DNA of 64,000 nt from Trema orientale. Lineage: Eukaryota > Streptophyta > Magnoliopsida > Rosales > Cannabaceae. The notes below the pieces were generated by a model. That model was not told where the DNA came from. It saw only the letters and a program-made list of their open reading frames with translations, and made no database searches. A program made the position numbers and the translations under genes. Positions 12,591 through 24,392 of this stretch are shown in pieces; positions within the stretch are counted from its first letter, which is position 1; each line of letters begins with the position of its first letter. The DNA lies in contig JXTC01000243.1 of assembly GCA_002914845.1 (NCBI GenBank), positions 241,388 through 305,387 on the forward strand, given 5' to 3'.

Positions 12591-13037
12591 TGGAGAGGGA
12601 TCTCCGGCGGGTGTAGGGGCAGATTGGGAATTTTCGAACAAGGTGTTTCGAAAGTAGAGACCCTTGATATTGAAACGGAAGAGGGAAATCGTTCTGTGAA
12701 TGTGAAATAGATGCTAGTGGCGGTGTCCGGTCAAGTCAAACAAAGTCCAATTCTAAGATCAAGATTCAAGATCCTTTGATGGGTTTTTTTGTGCTTTATT
12801 CTGACTGGCCTAAAAGTTGTTATTGGGCCGATGAAAAGAGAGACATTTATACCTATTTTTTCAAAACTAATATCAAACATACGATATTCAATCTATAATT
12901 AAAATCTCGTACGACTTTAAATGGATATTTTTATAAATATTTTGGGTAGAAAACGCGATGGCGATTTGGTAAATAACGAATCATTTCTTTTATAAAAATG
13001 TTTATATACTTTACGTGTCAAAAGATATACAAAAGTA
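12591..13037 (-). other. PRA1 upstream region
   Basis: It holds the 5' leader and presumed promoter of the PRA1 gene on the minus strand. No clear TATA box is seen. A TTGAC(T/C) pair lies about 140 bp upstream of the ATG. Nothing else is recognised. Confidence 0.4.
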
Positions 13038-13045
13038 CCATTATT

Positions 13046-13105
13046 ATGATGGTGGCAAGGCATTAATTATATATCTTGAGATCTGTGGTTCAAATCCCGC
13101 TACCA
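13046..13105 (+). mobile_element. tRNA-like fragment, possible SINE head
   Basis: The stretch reads GATGGTGGCAAGGC ... GGTTCAAATCCCG ... CTACCATC. It has a tRNA B-box-like word, an A-box-like word upstream, and ends that could pair. A long T/C-rich tract (13100-13300) follows. The T-stem does not pair properly, so it is not a functional tRNA. Confidence 0.35.
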
Positions 13106-13300
13106 TCATTACCTTTATTTCTCTCACTTTTTCACTTTTTTTTCTTTTTTCATTTTTTTCCTTATTTTTTATTCTTTTTTAATTTTTTTACTATTTCTCT
13201 TTTTTTTTTTTTTTCCCTTTCATTGCTTTTTCTTTTTCTCTTTTCCCTTTTCTTTTCTTTTCAATTTTTTACTCTTTTTTCAATTTCTTTTTCAAATTAG
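13106..13300 (+). repeat. pyrimidine-rich low-complexity tract
   Basis: Nearly 200 bases of T with interspersed C on the plus strand. The open frame across it, a Phe/Leu/Ser string, is a by-product of composition. Confidence 0.9.
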
Positions 13301-13317
13301 TTTTTAAGAAACTTTTA

Positions 13318-14245
13318 TGATTTCTTATGATTTACTTACATATAGTATATTCTACTATTAGAAAATCAAACTGGTTTCCAAAAAAAAAAAAAAAACCGTT
13401 GTAATTTCCTATGATTTACTTACATGTAGGATATTTTACTATACATAAATCAAACTGGTTTACTAAAAAAATTTTTAGTTTCTTGCGATTTACTTACATA
13501 CATGACATTCTACTATAAGGAAACTGAACTGGTTTCTAGAAAATCTTTGTGGTTTCCTATGATTTACTTATACACATGATATTTCGCTAAAAGTAAACAA
13601 AACTGGTTTCCAGAAAACCTTTATAGTTTCATACTTACATACATGACATTTCGCTAAAAAGAAACCAAACTGGTCTCTAGAAAACTATTTATGGTTTCCT
13701 GTGTTTTACTTACGTACAAGATATTATGGTAAAAAAAAACCAAATTGATTCAATGTGATTTACTTACATATATGATATTTCACTAAAAGGAAACCAAACT
13801 AATTTTCTGTGATTTATTTACATGCATGACACTTCGCTAAAATAGAAACCATATTGGTTTCCAGAAGACCTTTGTGGTTTACTGTGATTTACTTATACAC
13901 ATGATATTTCGCTAAAAGTAAACAAAACTGGTTTCCAGAAAACCTTTATAGTTTCATGCAATTTACTTACATATATGACATTTTGCTAAAAAGAAACCAA
14001 ACTGGTCTCTAGAAAACTATTTATGGTTTCCTTTGTTTTACTTACGTACAAGATATTATGGTAAAAAAAAACCAAATTGATTCAATGTGATTTACTTACA
14101 TATATGATATTTCACTGAAAGGAAACCAAACTAATTTTCTGTGATTTATTTACATGCATGACACTTTGCTAAAATAGAAACCATATTAGTTTCTAGAAGA
14201 TCTTTGTGGTTTACTGTGATTTACTTATATACATGGCATTTCATT
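13318..14245 (+). repeat. tandem array with ~80-bp monomers and ~330-bp higher-order unit
   Basis: The monomer has three blocks: GATTTACTTACATACATGA, a middle like TTTCGCTAAAAGGAAACC, and AACTGGTTTCCAGAAAACC. It recurs about every 70-90 bp. A larger unit of several monomers, starting at 13561, is repeated at 13886 and begins again at 14218 (steps of 325 and 332 bp). The two long copies differ at few positions and by a small indel, so the array grew recently by multi-monomer duplication. Confidence 0.9.
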
Positions 14246-14847
14246 AATATTTCCATTTCTTAAAAAAAATGTGAAAAGGGATAAGTTTTTTTCTTTTATG
14301 AAAAAATATAAAGGAAAAGAAAAAGATATTGCAATGGAAAAATTATTAGGAAAAGAGAAAAAAAATTAAAATAAAATAAAAAGATAAAAGGAGAAAAATA
14401 AATGAAGTAAAAAAAAAAAAAGAGAAAAAAAGGCTTGGGATTTGAAAAAAAATGTTTGAGGATACTAGAAAGAGGTGCTGGCCTTCAGACCATGTGTTTT
14501 CTCCTATATTTTGTCACAATATTTATTACATAAACTACTTACCAAAAAGAAGGGCTTATTATGAAATTGGCCCCACATTTTGGAGATCGTACTTGTTGGA
14601 TTTTTTTTTTTATAGAAAAATCGTATAAAGTTGAATGATTTCGATAAACTGTAAATTTGAAATATTTTCTTAAAAAATTATATTAGGTGTCCTTTTTCAT
14701 TTTATTATGCATAGTAAAAAGCAAAAAGAATTATAAAACTATGGAGGTAAGTTATTATTTTATTTTTTCAATTCCTGTACAGTTTTTATTAAAAAAATTT
14801 CATTTTGTAAAAAGTTTTTAGAAAACTACTTTTTTTTAAAATGGTTA
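14246..14847. other. purine-rich then AT-rich spacer
   Basis: 14270-14450 is A/G-rich on the plus strand. The part from about 14700 belongs to the dispersed GGTTACT-rich repeat that continues after the hAT element at 15576. Confidence 0.5.
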
Positions 14848-14855
14848 CTGGTTAC

Positions 14856-15575
14856 TAGGGGTGTTCATGGCCGGTTTGAACGGTCTAAATCGTCAATCCA
14901 GAAACCAATCCGAATGTGCGGTTTAGCCGGTTTACCAATCCGTGCGGTTTGAGTTTGTCGATTCAAACCGGCCAAACCGTACCTACATTTTTGCGGCCGG
15001 TTTGGGCGGTTTCCGCGGTTTGAAAACTCACAAAATTTGAATTAACACAATATCAACTAAGCTCATATTATAATCATATTTTATCTAAAATATAAAGTCC
15101 AAATATAAAATGAAACCATAACATAGTTAAAAGCTATAACCAAATCGAAAGTCATAGTAAACTTAAATTTTAGTTACAACTTACAACTTAATCAAAATTG
15201 AATAGTAAAGTTAAAGTCTTTAATCTTAAACATATCATAACAACAAGACTTAAAGTCTAAAATATCATAAGAGTCTTAAGTAACATAGTCCTAAATAACC
15301 TAAGAGTAATCATTACTCAATTAGAATGAATAAGCTTAAATTTTTAACTATTAATATATATATATATTTTTTAAAAAAATACATATACAAACTTATTGGC
15401 CGGTTCGGTTTGAATCTGACCAAATTTTTTTAAAACCGAAAATCAAACCGGCCAAGTCGGTTTTCATACTTTCTAATCCGTAACCGGCCATTTAAAAAAA
15501 AAAACCGCACGGATTGGGCGGTTTGGATTGGATTGGGCGGTTTCTATGGTTTAGCGGTTTTTTTGAACACCCCTG
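14856..15575. mobile_element. non-autonomous hAT-like element, 720 bp
   Basis: The ends are TAGGGGTGTTCA on the left and TGAACACCCCTG on the right, an inverted pair of 12 bases with one mismatch. They are flanked by a perfect 8-bp target duplication, CTGGTTAC, at 14848-14855 and 15576-15583. Eight-base duplications and CAGGG-type ends mark the hAT superfamily. Both subterminal regions (about 14870-15020 and 15400-15560) are dense in AACCG/CGGTT motifs, probable transposase-binding repeats, while the middle is AT-rich and non-coding. It sits inside a dispersed repeat whose uninterrupted relative lies at 33690-33930. Confidence 0.9.
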
Positions 15576-16140
15576 CTGGTTACCTTCGTAAAACTGATTA
15601 CCATTTATCAGTTACTAATTATATACTAGTTATAAATATATTTAGTTACTAGTTACTAGTATTCAAAAATTGGTTACCGGTTACTTGTTACTATTTTAAA
15701 AAATGACATTTTTTAAAAATGGTATTTTCTAATAAAAACCATACTAGATTTGTTAAAAAATAGCCACAATATTTTTCTAATTGTTTCTCTTCTAAAAATG
15801 TCGTACAAGACCTAATTTTCACATCATAAAATAGGTTTTTGACACTTTTACTTACAAAAAAAAAAAAACAAACAAAAATGCGGTAGATCAATTTTTTCCC
15901 CTGCAATTCTCGTAAGTTTTTTTATTTTATAAAAATACAAATTTTTAAGAAGGTTTTTAAAAAATATCTTTTTTAAAAATAGTTACTAATGACTAGTTAC
16001 CTTACTAATCAATTATATATCAATTATAAATACCTTTGACTACTAGTTACCAATGCTCAAAAACTAGTTATTATTTTAAAAAATGATATTTTTCTAATTT
16101 TTTTAAGAGTTATATTTTTCTTAAAACTACAGTATATGCT
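15576..16140. repeat. dispersed GGTTACT-rich repeat, two partial copies
   Basis: The sequence right of the hAT element (to about 15790) and again at about 15930-16140 carries strings of GTTACTAGTTACC-type words, then TACTATTTTAAAAAATGA and a TTTTTCTAATAAAAA block. A related copy lies in SEO intron 1 at 33690-33930. No coding content is seen. Confidence 0.7.
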
Positions 16141-17100
16141 CATACCTTGCTAAAAGGACCAAAACACTCTTAAAGTTCTGTAAATTTACAGACAAAATTT
16201 TGCTAAAAAAGAACCGGTACTGGGCCTTGCAAGCTTTAGAAGGGTACACATGCACCATCGAACCTACAAATATTAAAAGAAAAAGAAAAGAAAAAGAAAC
16301 TCAGAACAAATGCATGGAGAGAAAGACGCATCACCTGCTAGGACGTGAGGAAGAGATAAGGCAGTGAGGAAGAGGGATAAGGGCATAGAAGCGAGCCCAA
16401 TGATGGTGCAGAAAAAATCAATACAAACACCATCGAAAAGCTGTTGAGACATCATCGAAAACTAAATCCCTAAAAAATCTATCAAAAAACCATTGAAAAG
16501 CCATCAACTTCTGTCAAAATCTATTGAGAACCATCGAAAACTAATATCATCGAATATATGTCGAAAATACAATGTATTGTCATCGAAAACACATCGAATT
16601 CGAATTCATAGAAATACCGTCGAAAACTCAAAAAATTCATCAAAAAAATCTAGCTTTAATAGAGATTTCTGGATTTTGATCTTCATTCCAACAGAAAGGC
16701 GTCTTAATGCAAGAGTGAAATAAAGACGAACAAGGGTGAGAGAGAAAGAGAGGGGAGCAACGGAGAGAGAAATAGAGGTGGCTTTTGCAAGACTAGGAGA
16801 CAAAGAGAACTGAGAGAGACGAGTGTGGGAGAGAAAGAGAAAGGCATACGAGGGTGAGAGATCGAGAATGGATGGTCTGCAATGGGAGTGGAGGTTCATT
16901 TTTTTTGTTTTTGTTTTTGTTTTTTTTTTTTCAGAGGACAAATTATACTTTCTGAGTTATTAAGGGCGCTACGGGTGCTTTTTTTTTTGTGATTTAATTA
17001 AAGAAAATTAATTAAGTATAAAAGTACTTAATTAAGGATAGGCAAAATAGTGGCAGAATTTGAGAAAATGAGTTAGAAAGTTATAACAATATAAATCCAT
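16141..17100. repeat. CATCGAAAA-rich simple repeat and GA-rich stretch
   Basis: At 16425-16640 the word CATCGAAAA and close variants recur many times at irregular spacing. 16720-16870 is rich in GAGAGA. No gene is supported; the open frames across it follow from composition. Confidence 0.6.
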
Positions 17101-18060
17101 GTGTCAGAAAATTATAGCGCCTTTGATAGTACAATCTGCAAGTAAACAGATATGGGTAGTTTTAATGACCATCACAACGTGTTAGATAGCTAGGATTTCC
17201 GATACCGGCTATATGGTCAGAAACAAACAAAAAAAATAGTTAGTTTTTTTGACACATGTGATTCTAGTTATTCAGTCAAAAATATAAATAAAAAATATTG
17301 AAAATAAAAAAAATTAGAAAGTTAGATACTTGACACAAATGATTCTAGCTATTTTGTCAAAGATAAAAGAAAGTGTTAAAAATAACATAGGCGGTTGGCC
17401 AGAGTGCTTGCATGAAATAATTTTTTACAGTTGCATGTAACAAATTAACACGTCAACAACTCATCCGCATGGATTTGAGAGTATTTAAAGTATTGAAAAT
17501 TACGTAGATAATTGTAAACAGAGTGGTCATATATGCTATAACTCAGTTTGCTAAAAAACTCATCTTCATGAATCTCCAGGTATTTAAAATGCAGAATTTA
17601 AATGTTAGCTGTTATATTTGTACAATATATATAGTTAGTCAGCGCTCTACAAAATATTTAGAGTATGAAAAAATAATAGGGTGAGTAGCTCAACAATCCT
17701 AAAATCTGCATAATAATAATAATATATACACATATTGATAACTATATGAAAATAGAATTATTTGTATTCTTTTACTTATATATTTTGTATGTTTTTGAGT
17801 ATTTTTAGTGTAGTTTTTAAAGTAATTTAAGTTACTTTATTTTTAAGTATTTAGATTTAGTTTACTTAAATTTTATTTTATTTTAGGTATTTAATTTAAT
17901 TTAGTTAATTTAGATTAGTTTAGAATAATTTAGTTTGATTTAATTAAATTTAGATTATATTTTCTATTTGATTTATATTATAATTTAGGTTTAATTTCAA
18001 TTTGATTTAGTTTAATTTTGATTTTATTTAGATAAAGAAAAAGAAAAAATCAGAAAACAA
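17101..18060. other. AT-rich low-complexity region
   Basis: 17770-18060 consists largely of variations on TTTAGTTTAATTTAG on the plus strand. No gene, tRNA or clear transposon ends are seen. Confidence 0.5.
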
Positions 18061-19266
18061 AACTTGGGATACACGTTTCCGGCCGTCAAATCAAGCAACC
18101 AACTCATCAGACCCGTGGCGTGCACGTTGGAGCAGGCGCACGTGGAAGCCAAGGAACAGGCAGGGCCCCTGCCAGGCCGTGTCTATTCCAGTGTGACATG
18201 TCACTTGTGCACCCGGTTTTAGAACCACTAATTCTTCGCCACGCCAACTAGCAAAGTCAACTTTTCATTTTAGCCAATTAAGCACCTTTTAAATGTCGAA
18301 CTCATCCGATTTTAGCTGCACTAGATCACACCTCAAGGCTCAAAAATGTGTAGAAGAGAGAGAAAAAGAAAGAGAAAAATATGGGAGTTTGATATGTCAT
18401 ATGACCAATCAGATTGCACCTTTAGAAATGTGGAGACTTGTACAACACTCCAAACTCTGTTATAAATAGCTAGAATGTGGCAAACCAAAAATACACCAAT
18501 TTTGAGAGAGAAAATTTCACTTTTTCTAGAGAGAGAGTGTGAGATAAGTTCAAGGTTAGGCTAGTTTTAAGAAAGGTTAGAGAGATGATCTTAGTTGTGT
18601 AGTTTTTCTGTTTTCTAACTTTGATTCCTGAGAGTGCTTCAACGCTTATATATTTGGTTTGTTAAATTTTTCAATATTTTTCGTTTCAATTTTATGTATT
18701 ATTTTCTAGTTTCTCATATAAATTCAGTCATGCTTTCTTTATGTGGTGATTTAAACTAGATTATAATTATATTTATTTTATTAATTCATTTTTTATTACA
18801 GTATTATCCATGTGATATATTGTCAATTTTAGATAACTAATAAGATAGGTTTTTTGATGTTAATTAGAAAAATTTTTCATATTAAATACTTTAGCTTAAT
18901 ATTTATTTTTTGATACTATATTTTCCAGTTATGTGTTTGGGATGTGAAACATATAATTGAGTAATAAATAAGAATCAAAGTTAGCAACAGTTAAACGAAT
19001 AATTAAGTGAATTTTGAAGCCTTGATTTTCTTATATCTATTTTTTTTTTTATTAATTCTGTGATTATTTTAATTTATTACTTAGTTAATTTTAATTTTTA
19101 CTTTTTCTTTTTATTTCTCGTTACCTTTTTCTTGTTGATTTACTTCTCTGTGGGATTAATACCTTAATTTATACTACGATAGCTGTTAATATATTTTTTA
19201 AGCGTAGACACATATATATGTGTGATATAAGGTAATAGGTATATCAAACTAGGTGTATATATATAT
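18061..19266 (+). mobile_element. possible LTR-like fragment with TATA box and no coding frame
   Basis: A GC-richer patch (18060-18240) precedes TATAAATA at 18461-18468, a GA-rich leader-like stretch, and a T-rich part ending near CTCTGTGGGATTAATACC (about 19147). That last word resembles the end region of some plant LTRs. No open frame follows the TATA box, so a retrotransposon LTR remnant fits better than a host promoter. No LTR ends could be fixed. Confidence 0.3.
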
Positions 19267-20260
19267 GGGCAATAATTCAGTAGGTATTTTTTTTGGACAA
19301 ATTGCATCTTTCACCCCTCTCCCCCCTAATTATTGCCTATATAGAGTTTTTCCCCCTCGGCTATTCCTTTTTGCAAGAATCCCTCTGGAATTATTTACTC
19401 GTGAAAAAAATACTCCTTGTATTACCTTCTGTGACAAAATGATGTATTTAGGATTTTTTAGAGGATAATAAAGTAATTGTAGTATTTATTTAGTTTTTTT
19501 TCATTTTGATTGGGACTGAAGAAATATTCAAGTTTCCAAATTTTAACCGAAATGTCCTAACCCCACTTCACGCGCATTCTACATCAAGAAAAAAAAAAAT
19601 TTGAATGCGATCAGGTCAAGTTGAGGAATCCTTTTCTAAAGATGTATTCAGGAAGTGAAAAGGACGATGAACAATCTTGTCATCCTTTTTCTTCTCCATA
19701 ATTCGTTCCTGCTATACTTGTTTGTTTATGAGTTCCTCATATTGCTGGAGGATGATATCAAGTTACTTTAATGGAGGTTAGGGACTAGTTTTCCTTTGGA
19801 GAAAAGGATTACAGTATGTGAGGGAAAATAGAAAAATTTGACACCTAATCTAAGGGTATATAGGTAAAGGTATTAAATCTGAGCATAAAAGTTTCAACTA
19901 CCCTTATTTTGGGGTGACATGTCATAGTTCCGTCTGTTTTATGGACAAAATATAACATACGGGAAATTTTTTCTACAATCGAATAGTTCGGGGGGATTCT
20001 TGCAAAGAGAAATAATTAAGGGCACAAAACTCTGCATAGACGATAGTTCAGAGGGAAAATATATAATTTGTCCTTTTTTTAACCTGTCTATAGATATTTT
20101 TTTTGAGCCATTTGATCAATTATCTAACGGCTACCATGATTTAAGTAGTTGGAAAAAAAATAATAAATATAAATTATTTAATAATTTTTTTCTCTCTAAC
20201 TCAACTAAGCAAAATAATATCTATAAATAGGTTTTAAAAAAAACCTATTGGTTTGGTGCC
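19267..20260 (+). mobile_element. GGTATTT-family MITE, copy 1, split by another transposon
   Basis: The left end GGGCAATAATTCAGTAGG and right end AAAACCTATTGGTTTGG match the ends of the other three copies at 38019, 44999 and 62583. The interior shared with them, a block like ATCTAACGGCTA and an AT-rich tail, appears only after 20074. A 779-bp segment is inserted in the left poly-T. Confidence 0.75.
19295..20073. mobile_element. TIR transposon inserted in MITE copy 1
   Basis: It begins GGACAAATTGCATCTTTC and ends in the inverted form ATATAATTTGTCC. Beyond the first bases the two ends stay similar for about 90 bp; both carry TTGCAAGAATCCC-like and GAGTTTT-like words. It lies between T-runs of 8 and 7 bases, so the target duplication falls within poly-T. 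No transposase frame is present. Long imperfect inverted ends suggest a Mutator-like non-autonomous element, but the superfamily is not certain. Confidence 0.65.
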
Positions 20261-21654
20261 TAGGTAGATGGGTAAAATTTGGTGAGCAAATGGAGTTTGG
20301 ACGAGGTGGTAACGATGGTAGGGTATGTACGTGATATCTATTGGATGAAGAAAAAGATAAGTAGGGTTATTAAAGTGAAGTGATGGGTTGGTTCAAGAAG
20401 TAATAAAGGAAAAGAGAGAGCAATGGTATGGGAGGTAGTGAAAATGGATGTATAAAGTTTTTGTATTGATTTTTTCTTGTGTCATTTACAAAGGATATTG
20501 CCTATGTATATGCACAAGTTAACCGACTGTAAAAAGGACCTGCTCCAAATAAGCTTTTGTGACATGTGGAAGGGGGCCATTTATTTTTGAGAAAAGGACA
20601 TGGATAGGACTATTATAATCTCTTTAATCTTTTTTAGTACTGTTCTTTGGAATAAATTTTTTAGGATGGGGTCCCATAAAGAGTAAAATTTCCTATATAC
20701 CCTTCCTTCCCCTCAAATTCATACATAACATCTTCTATCCTACCTCACACTCAGACCCTATTTGAAAATCAAAAAGTAGAGAGGAGATAGAAGAGAGAAG
20801 AGAACTCCCAAAAACCCATCCAAAATCCTCAGTCACCCACGATAAATTCAGCTATAACTCCCTCAAATTTTACTCAAAATATTGTAAATTAGATTCTAGA
20901 CGTCTCAAGTACCCTATAAATATCCATATTCCTAGTATTTGAGTTAAAATGGTGAAACCCGTTCGTTGGGAAGTCGTGGTGAGATGAGATCAAGAGTTTC
21001 GAAGCAACACATGAATTCATATTCCCCGAAGTCGTCGCTATCATCAAAATCCAAGTCTCCAACGGGTTCGTCAAAGAATCCAATCGAAGAAACCCCATAT
21101 TCAAATAGTAAGGACAAGGGCACTATGGAAGCCATGCCTATTCAAGAAAAGACTACTTTACAATTTTTTTTTTGAAAAAAATAATTTTTTTTTTGGCATG
21201 GTGACCTTGAGTATGATGAAAAGCTATGATTTTTGTTTCTTTGTACTGTTTTATTTTTCTGGAGGATCCAAAAAAAAGGGTTTTTTTTTTGCATGGTGAT
21301 CTTGAGTATGGAAAGATATGATTTTTGAAACTTTGTTTTGTTTTTATTTTTGTAAACCTATGATTTGTTTGGTTAGGATTTATTTTTGTTTCTTTCGCAA
21401 TTTTTTTTTTCATTTTCTTTGGTCAGGGTGGGATTATTTGGTTAGGGTTAGGCTTTGGATTTTGAGGATTATTGAGGAATGCAAAGGAGACAAGTAATGG
21501 TGAAGATATTTTGGTCATTGTTTCTTAGTTGAAGACCTTTTGTGTATTTATTTGTACATTTTTTTCAGTTGTGATTTATTTATGTATTTTGCTGGCTGAT
21601 TTTATGTTCATCAATTTTACAAAGGTTATATTATATTTTTGTGTTCTTAAATAT
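20261..21654. other. intergenic; one short serine-rich frame and a ~107-bp duplication
   Basis: A 69-codon plus-strand frame at 20966-21175 is Ser/Lys-rich and matches nothing recognised. The block GCATGGTGACCTTGAGTATG at about 21197 recurs at about 21292 with small changes. No gene is called. Confidence 0.4.
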
Positions 21655-21960
21655 GAAGTCAAGAATATATTGACCTAGGTCAAGGCATGCTTGACCTGGA
21701 TTAAGAAGTTCTTGACCAAAAACAAGATTTTCTTGAACAAGGTCAAGAAAATATATAACCTCGTATTGACATGTAGTCAAGACTAATTCCATTGTAAGTC
21801 AAGACTATCTTGTCCTCAAAGTAACTGGTCAGTAAATGATTACATTAGATTGAGTTTTTCAAAATTTAGGGTCAAGTAGTTCTTGACATAGGGTCAGAAA
21901 GTTCTTAACTCAAGGTCAAAGTTTACGTGACCTAGGGTCAAGTGTCATTTGACCCTCACT
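21655..21960. repeat. dense cluster of GGTCAA/TTGACC words
   Basis: About 14 copies of GTCAA or its complement TTGAC, most within GGTCAAG or CTTGACC, occur in 300 bp and in both orientations. One palindromic group reads TTGACCTAGGTCAAGG. These words also match the WRKY W-box, but no gene starts nearby. Subterminal binding repeats of a transposon are equally possible. Confidence 0.6.
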
Positions 21961-22169
21961 TGATGGTATTGCTTTATTTAATATAATGTTTTACTATTTT
22001 TCAGCAGAGACTGTAGTCTATTTGTCATCAAGTATATTGAGTTCCTACTATCCGATAAGTCAGTTTCCAATATCAATGCCTAGAGGATAAAATACTTCTA
22101 TTATAAGCTTGCGTGCGAGTTGTATTAACAAGGGTATTTTTATACTTTTTTCCAAAAATAAAAAAAATA

Positions 22170-24392
22170 TAGGCAGATCTCTCTCTCTCTCTCTCTTCGA
22201 AGAACACGGTCGAATCGGACCTTCCTCTGACAAAGCTGCTCTGGTGCTCGACGACTACCACCACCGCCTGGGAATGAAGGGCGCCTCCCCGAAAGCTCGC
22301 CGCCGAAGTCTTGGCATCATCGGAGCTGTCAATTGCTGGCGACGACAAAAAAAGCCACAATGAACTCTTGACTACCGACGACGATTCTGGCAATGGTTGG
22401 ACCCGAAACGAGTCGCATTCAACTCGTCTCAACACGAGGAATCTGACAGTGTATATATATATATCACAACTCGAAACTTCTCCGATTTAGTTTTGCCATG
22501 TTTGACAATTTTGAGTTATATCAGTTTTATGTATTGAGTTTTCAATCCTACTATTAGATCGTCAAATAAACTTCATATTTGTGATGTACTCGTTAAAACC
22601 TGAGTTTTGAAATATATATATATATTCATATATTGACTATGTTTGGTGACCCGCACAAAAAACGAAATTCGACGGCTCAGATTTGCCTTGTTTTGCGTAC
22701 CACACTGTTGGGTTTCAGCCTGAGCCTGAATTGGTTAACTCACATGTCTAACTTAGCTAATTTGGATGCTAGGAATTCAGTGGTGAGGTTTGTTTCACGA
22801 TTTGAGGCTCCGTTGAAGAAACTGCATTTCAAAGCGAGTGATCGAGGGTTCAAAAAAGACCTATGACCCTTCAAATGACCACCAATCGACGTCAAATGCA
22901 CTCAATAGTGCCATAGTGCCATGTAGTCACTCGATTGGGATAGGGATTTTATTACTTAATCTTAAAATTGATTTAATTTTGATTTTTACATATTTTAAAT
23001 AAATATAGAATTTTGTGAAATATTTTATAAAAATGTGATTTATACATGTTTTGTCATGATTTGATATTTAAACTGCCTAGGAGGCACGTCACACGGGTTA
23101 GCGTGCCAAATATCTTGTTTTGGAACTATTTTCTGTAGGAACTAGATTTTATTGGTTTGATGAAAATGGCTGTTGTGCCGCCGAAATTTTGTAAAATCCA
23201 ATTTGAATAAGAATTTAGTTTTGAGAACTGAACTTAGTTAATTAAAAATACTGCATGGTCTATTTTATGATTTTGTGAAAAATCGTACATATTCTAATTC
23301 CTGTCGTACATATAGCATTACATGCATTCATTGCACCTACCCAACTGACAGACTTATGATATCATATTCAGGATGCTCAGACTTATAGTACCCTATCTAG
23401 GGTACTCGGACTACATATCATACTCACGATCACCAATTTAGATGACTCATACATAGTATACATGTGCAGTTATCCACTTAGGTGGCACATACTATATTGC
23501 ATACTTACGGTCACCAGTCTTTGGTAGCTCAGACTTTTCATTGATTGTATTGCCTGTCATGTGCTTGACTTGAATAGATATATACTGGACTTGATGTGAT
23601 GTTTTACAAAGGTTTGAAATATTTGAACCTTTAGAAAATGATTTCGTTTTGAGACTATATTTTGCATAGTTTGGAATATTTGAACCTGTGGAAAATGACT
23701 TTGATTTAAGATGACGTTTTACAATAGTTTGAAAGATTTAAACATTTAGATATTGTTTTTAATTGGATTTCTAGAAACTGTTTGAATATTTTACTGACCA
23801 TGCAGGACCTTGAAAGTAAGTATTTATATTGGTTAAAAACTTATAATTGAATCTCTACTGAGCATTCACATGCTCAACATCTATTTCCTCCCACTTTCAG
23901 GTATTTGTGTATTTAAGATAGTTATTTCGATGGTTAGATAAGCTGCTTGGCTTGTGCCTCCAATCCTGTTCCTATTACCTGGTGGGTGTCTATATCTTGT
24001 TTGATTCCTCTTCCTCGTTCAAACATTTAGCATTGTTTGTTGTTTTTACTAAGTAGATGTATCAAGGTAACAATATAAAAAATAAGAGTACTTGGAATCA
24101 TAAATGATTTTTGTAAACTGTTTTGGACTCTGGACTTATTTTACTGAAAATTATGATTTTAAGTAAAAAGTTTCTAAATGAATTAAATGGAGTTCCTCTA
24201 AATTTTAAGTTTATATTTTCTCGAGAAATTAAACTAATGAAAGGATTCATAATTTTGAAATTTACTTACTTTTAAGGACTAAAATTCAAAAATTCTAAGT
24301 ACTTGATTTTCTGAAATTTTGAAAATTATTATTTATTACTATTTCAACTTAAAATTACTAAAATTGACAGCTTTGGATTTCCGGTCGTGACA
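22170..24392 (+). mobile_element. LTR-like dispersed repeat, copy A (5'-truncated)
   Basis: It shares long ordered similarity with copies at 41572-43760 and 56079-58607. Shared landmarks are CTATGTTTGGTGACC, a stretch containing TTTGAGGCTCCGTTG, AAACTGCCTAGGAGGC, CATGCAGGACCTTGAAAG, TACTGAGCATTCACATGC and a TGACA end. The right end GTCGTGACA and the TGTAAAATCCCG start of copy C fit a gypsy (Tekay/Del-like) LTR in plus orientation. The expected TGTAA start is not found here. No gag-pol adjoins it, so it is a solo or truncated LTR. Confidence 0.6.

Noticed and set aside
12591..12641. Upstream extension of PRA1 to 12641
   Set aside because: The frame is open, but the first codon there is TTG. 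The first ATG in frame is at 12590, giving the usual family length.
13046..13105. A tRNA gene
   Set aside because: A B-box-like word is present, but the T-stem does not pair and the length is about 60 nt.
16273..16941. Short frames at 16273-16455 and 16606-16941
   Set aside because: They follow simple repeats (CATCGAAAA and GAGAGA).
18461..18468. Host gene promoter at the TATA box
   Set aside because: No open frame or exon follows on the plus strand for over 1 kb; an LTR remnant is more likely.
20966..21175. Serine/lysine-rich 69-codon gene
   Set aside because: No recognisable domain, no clear promoter or splice context, and it ends in a poly-T frame.
22073..22435. Minus-strand 120-codon frame in LTR-like copy A
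   Set aside because: It spans a CT repeat and the repeat leader, and has no family resemblance.
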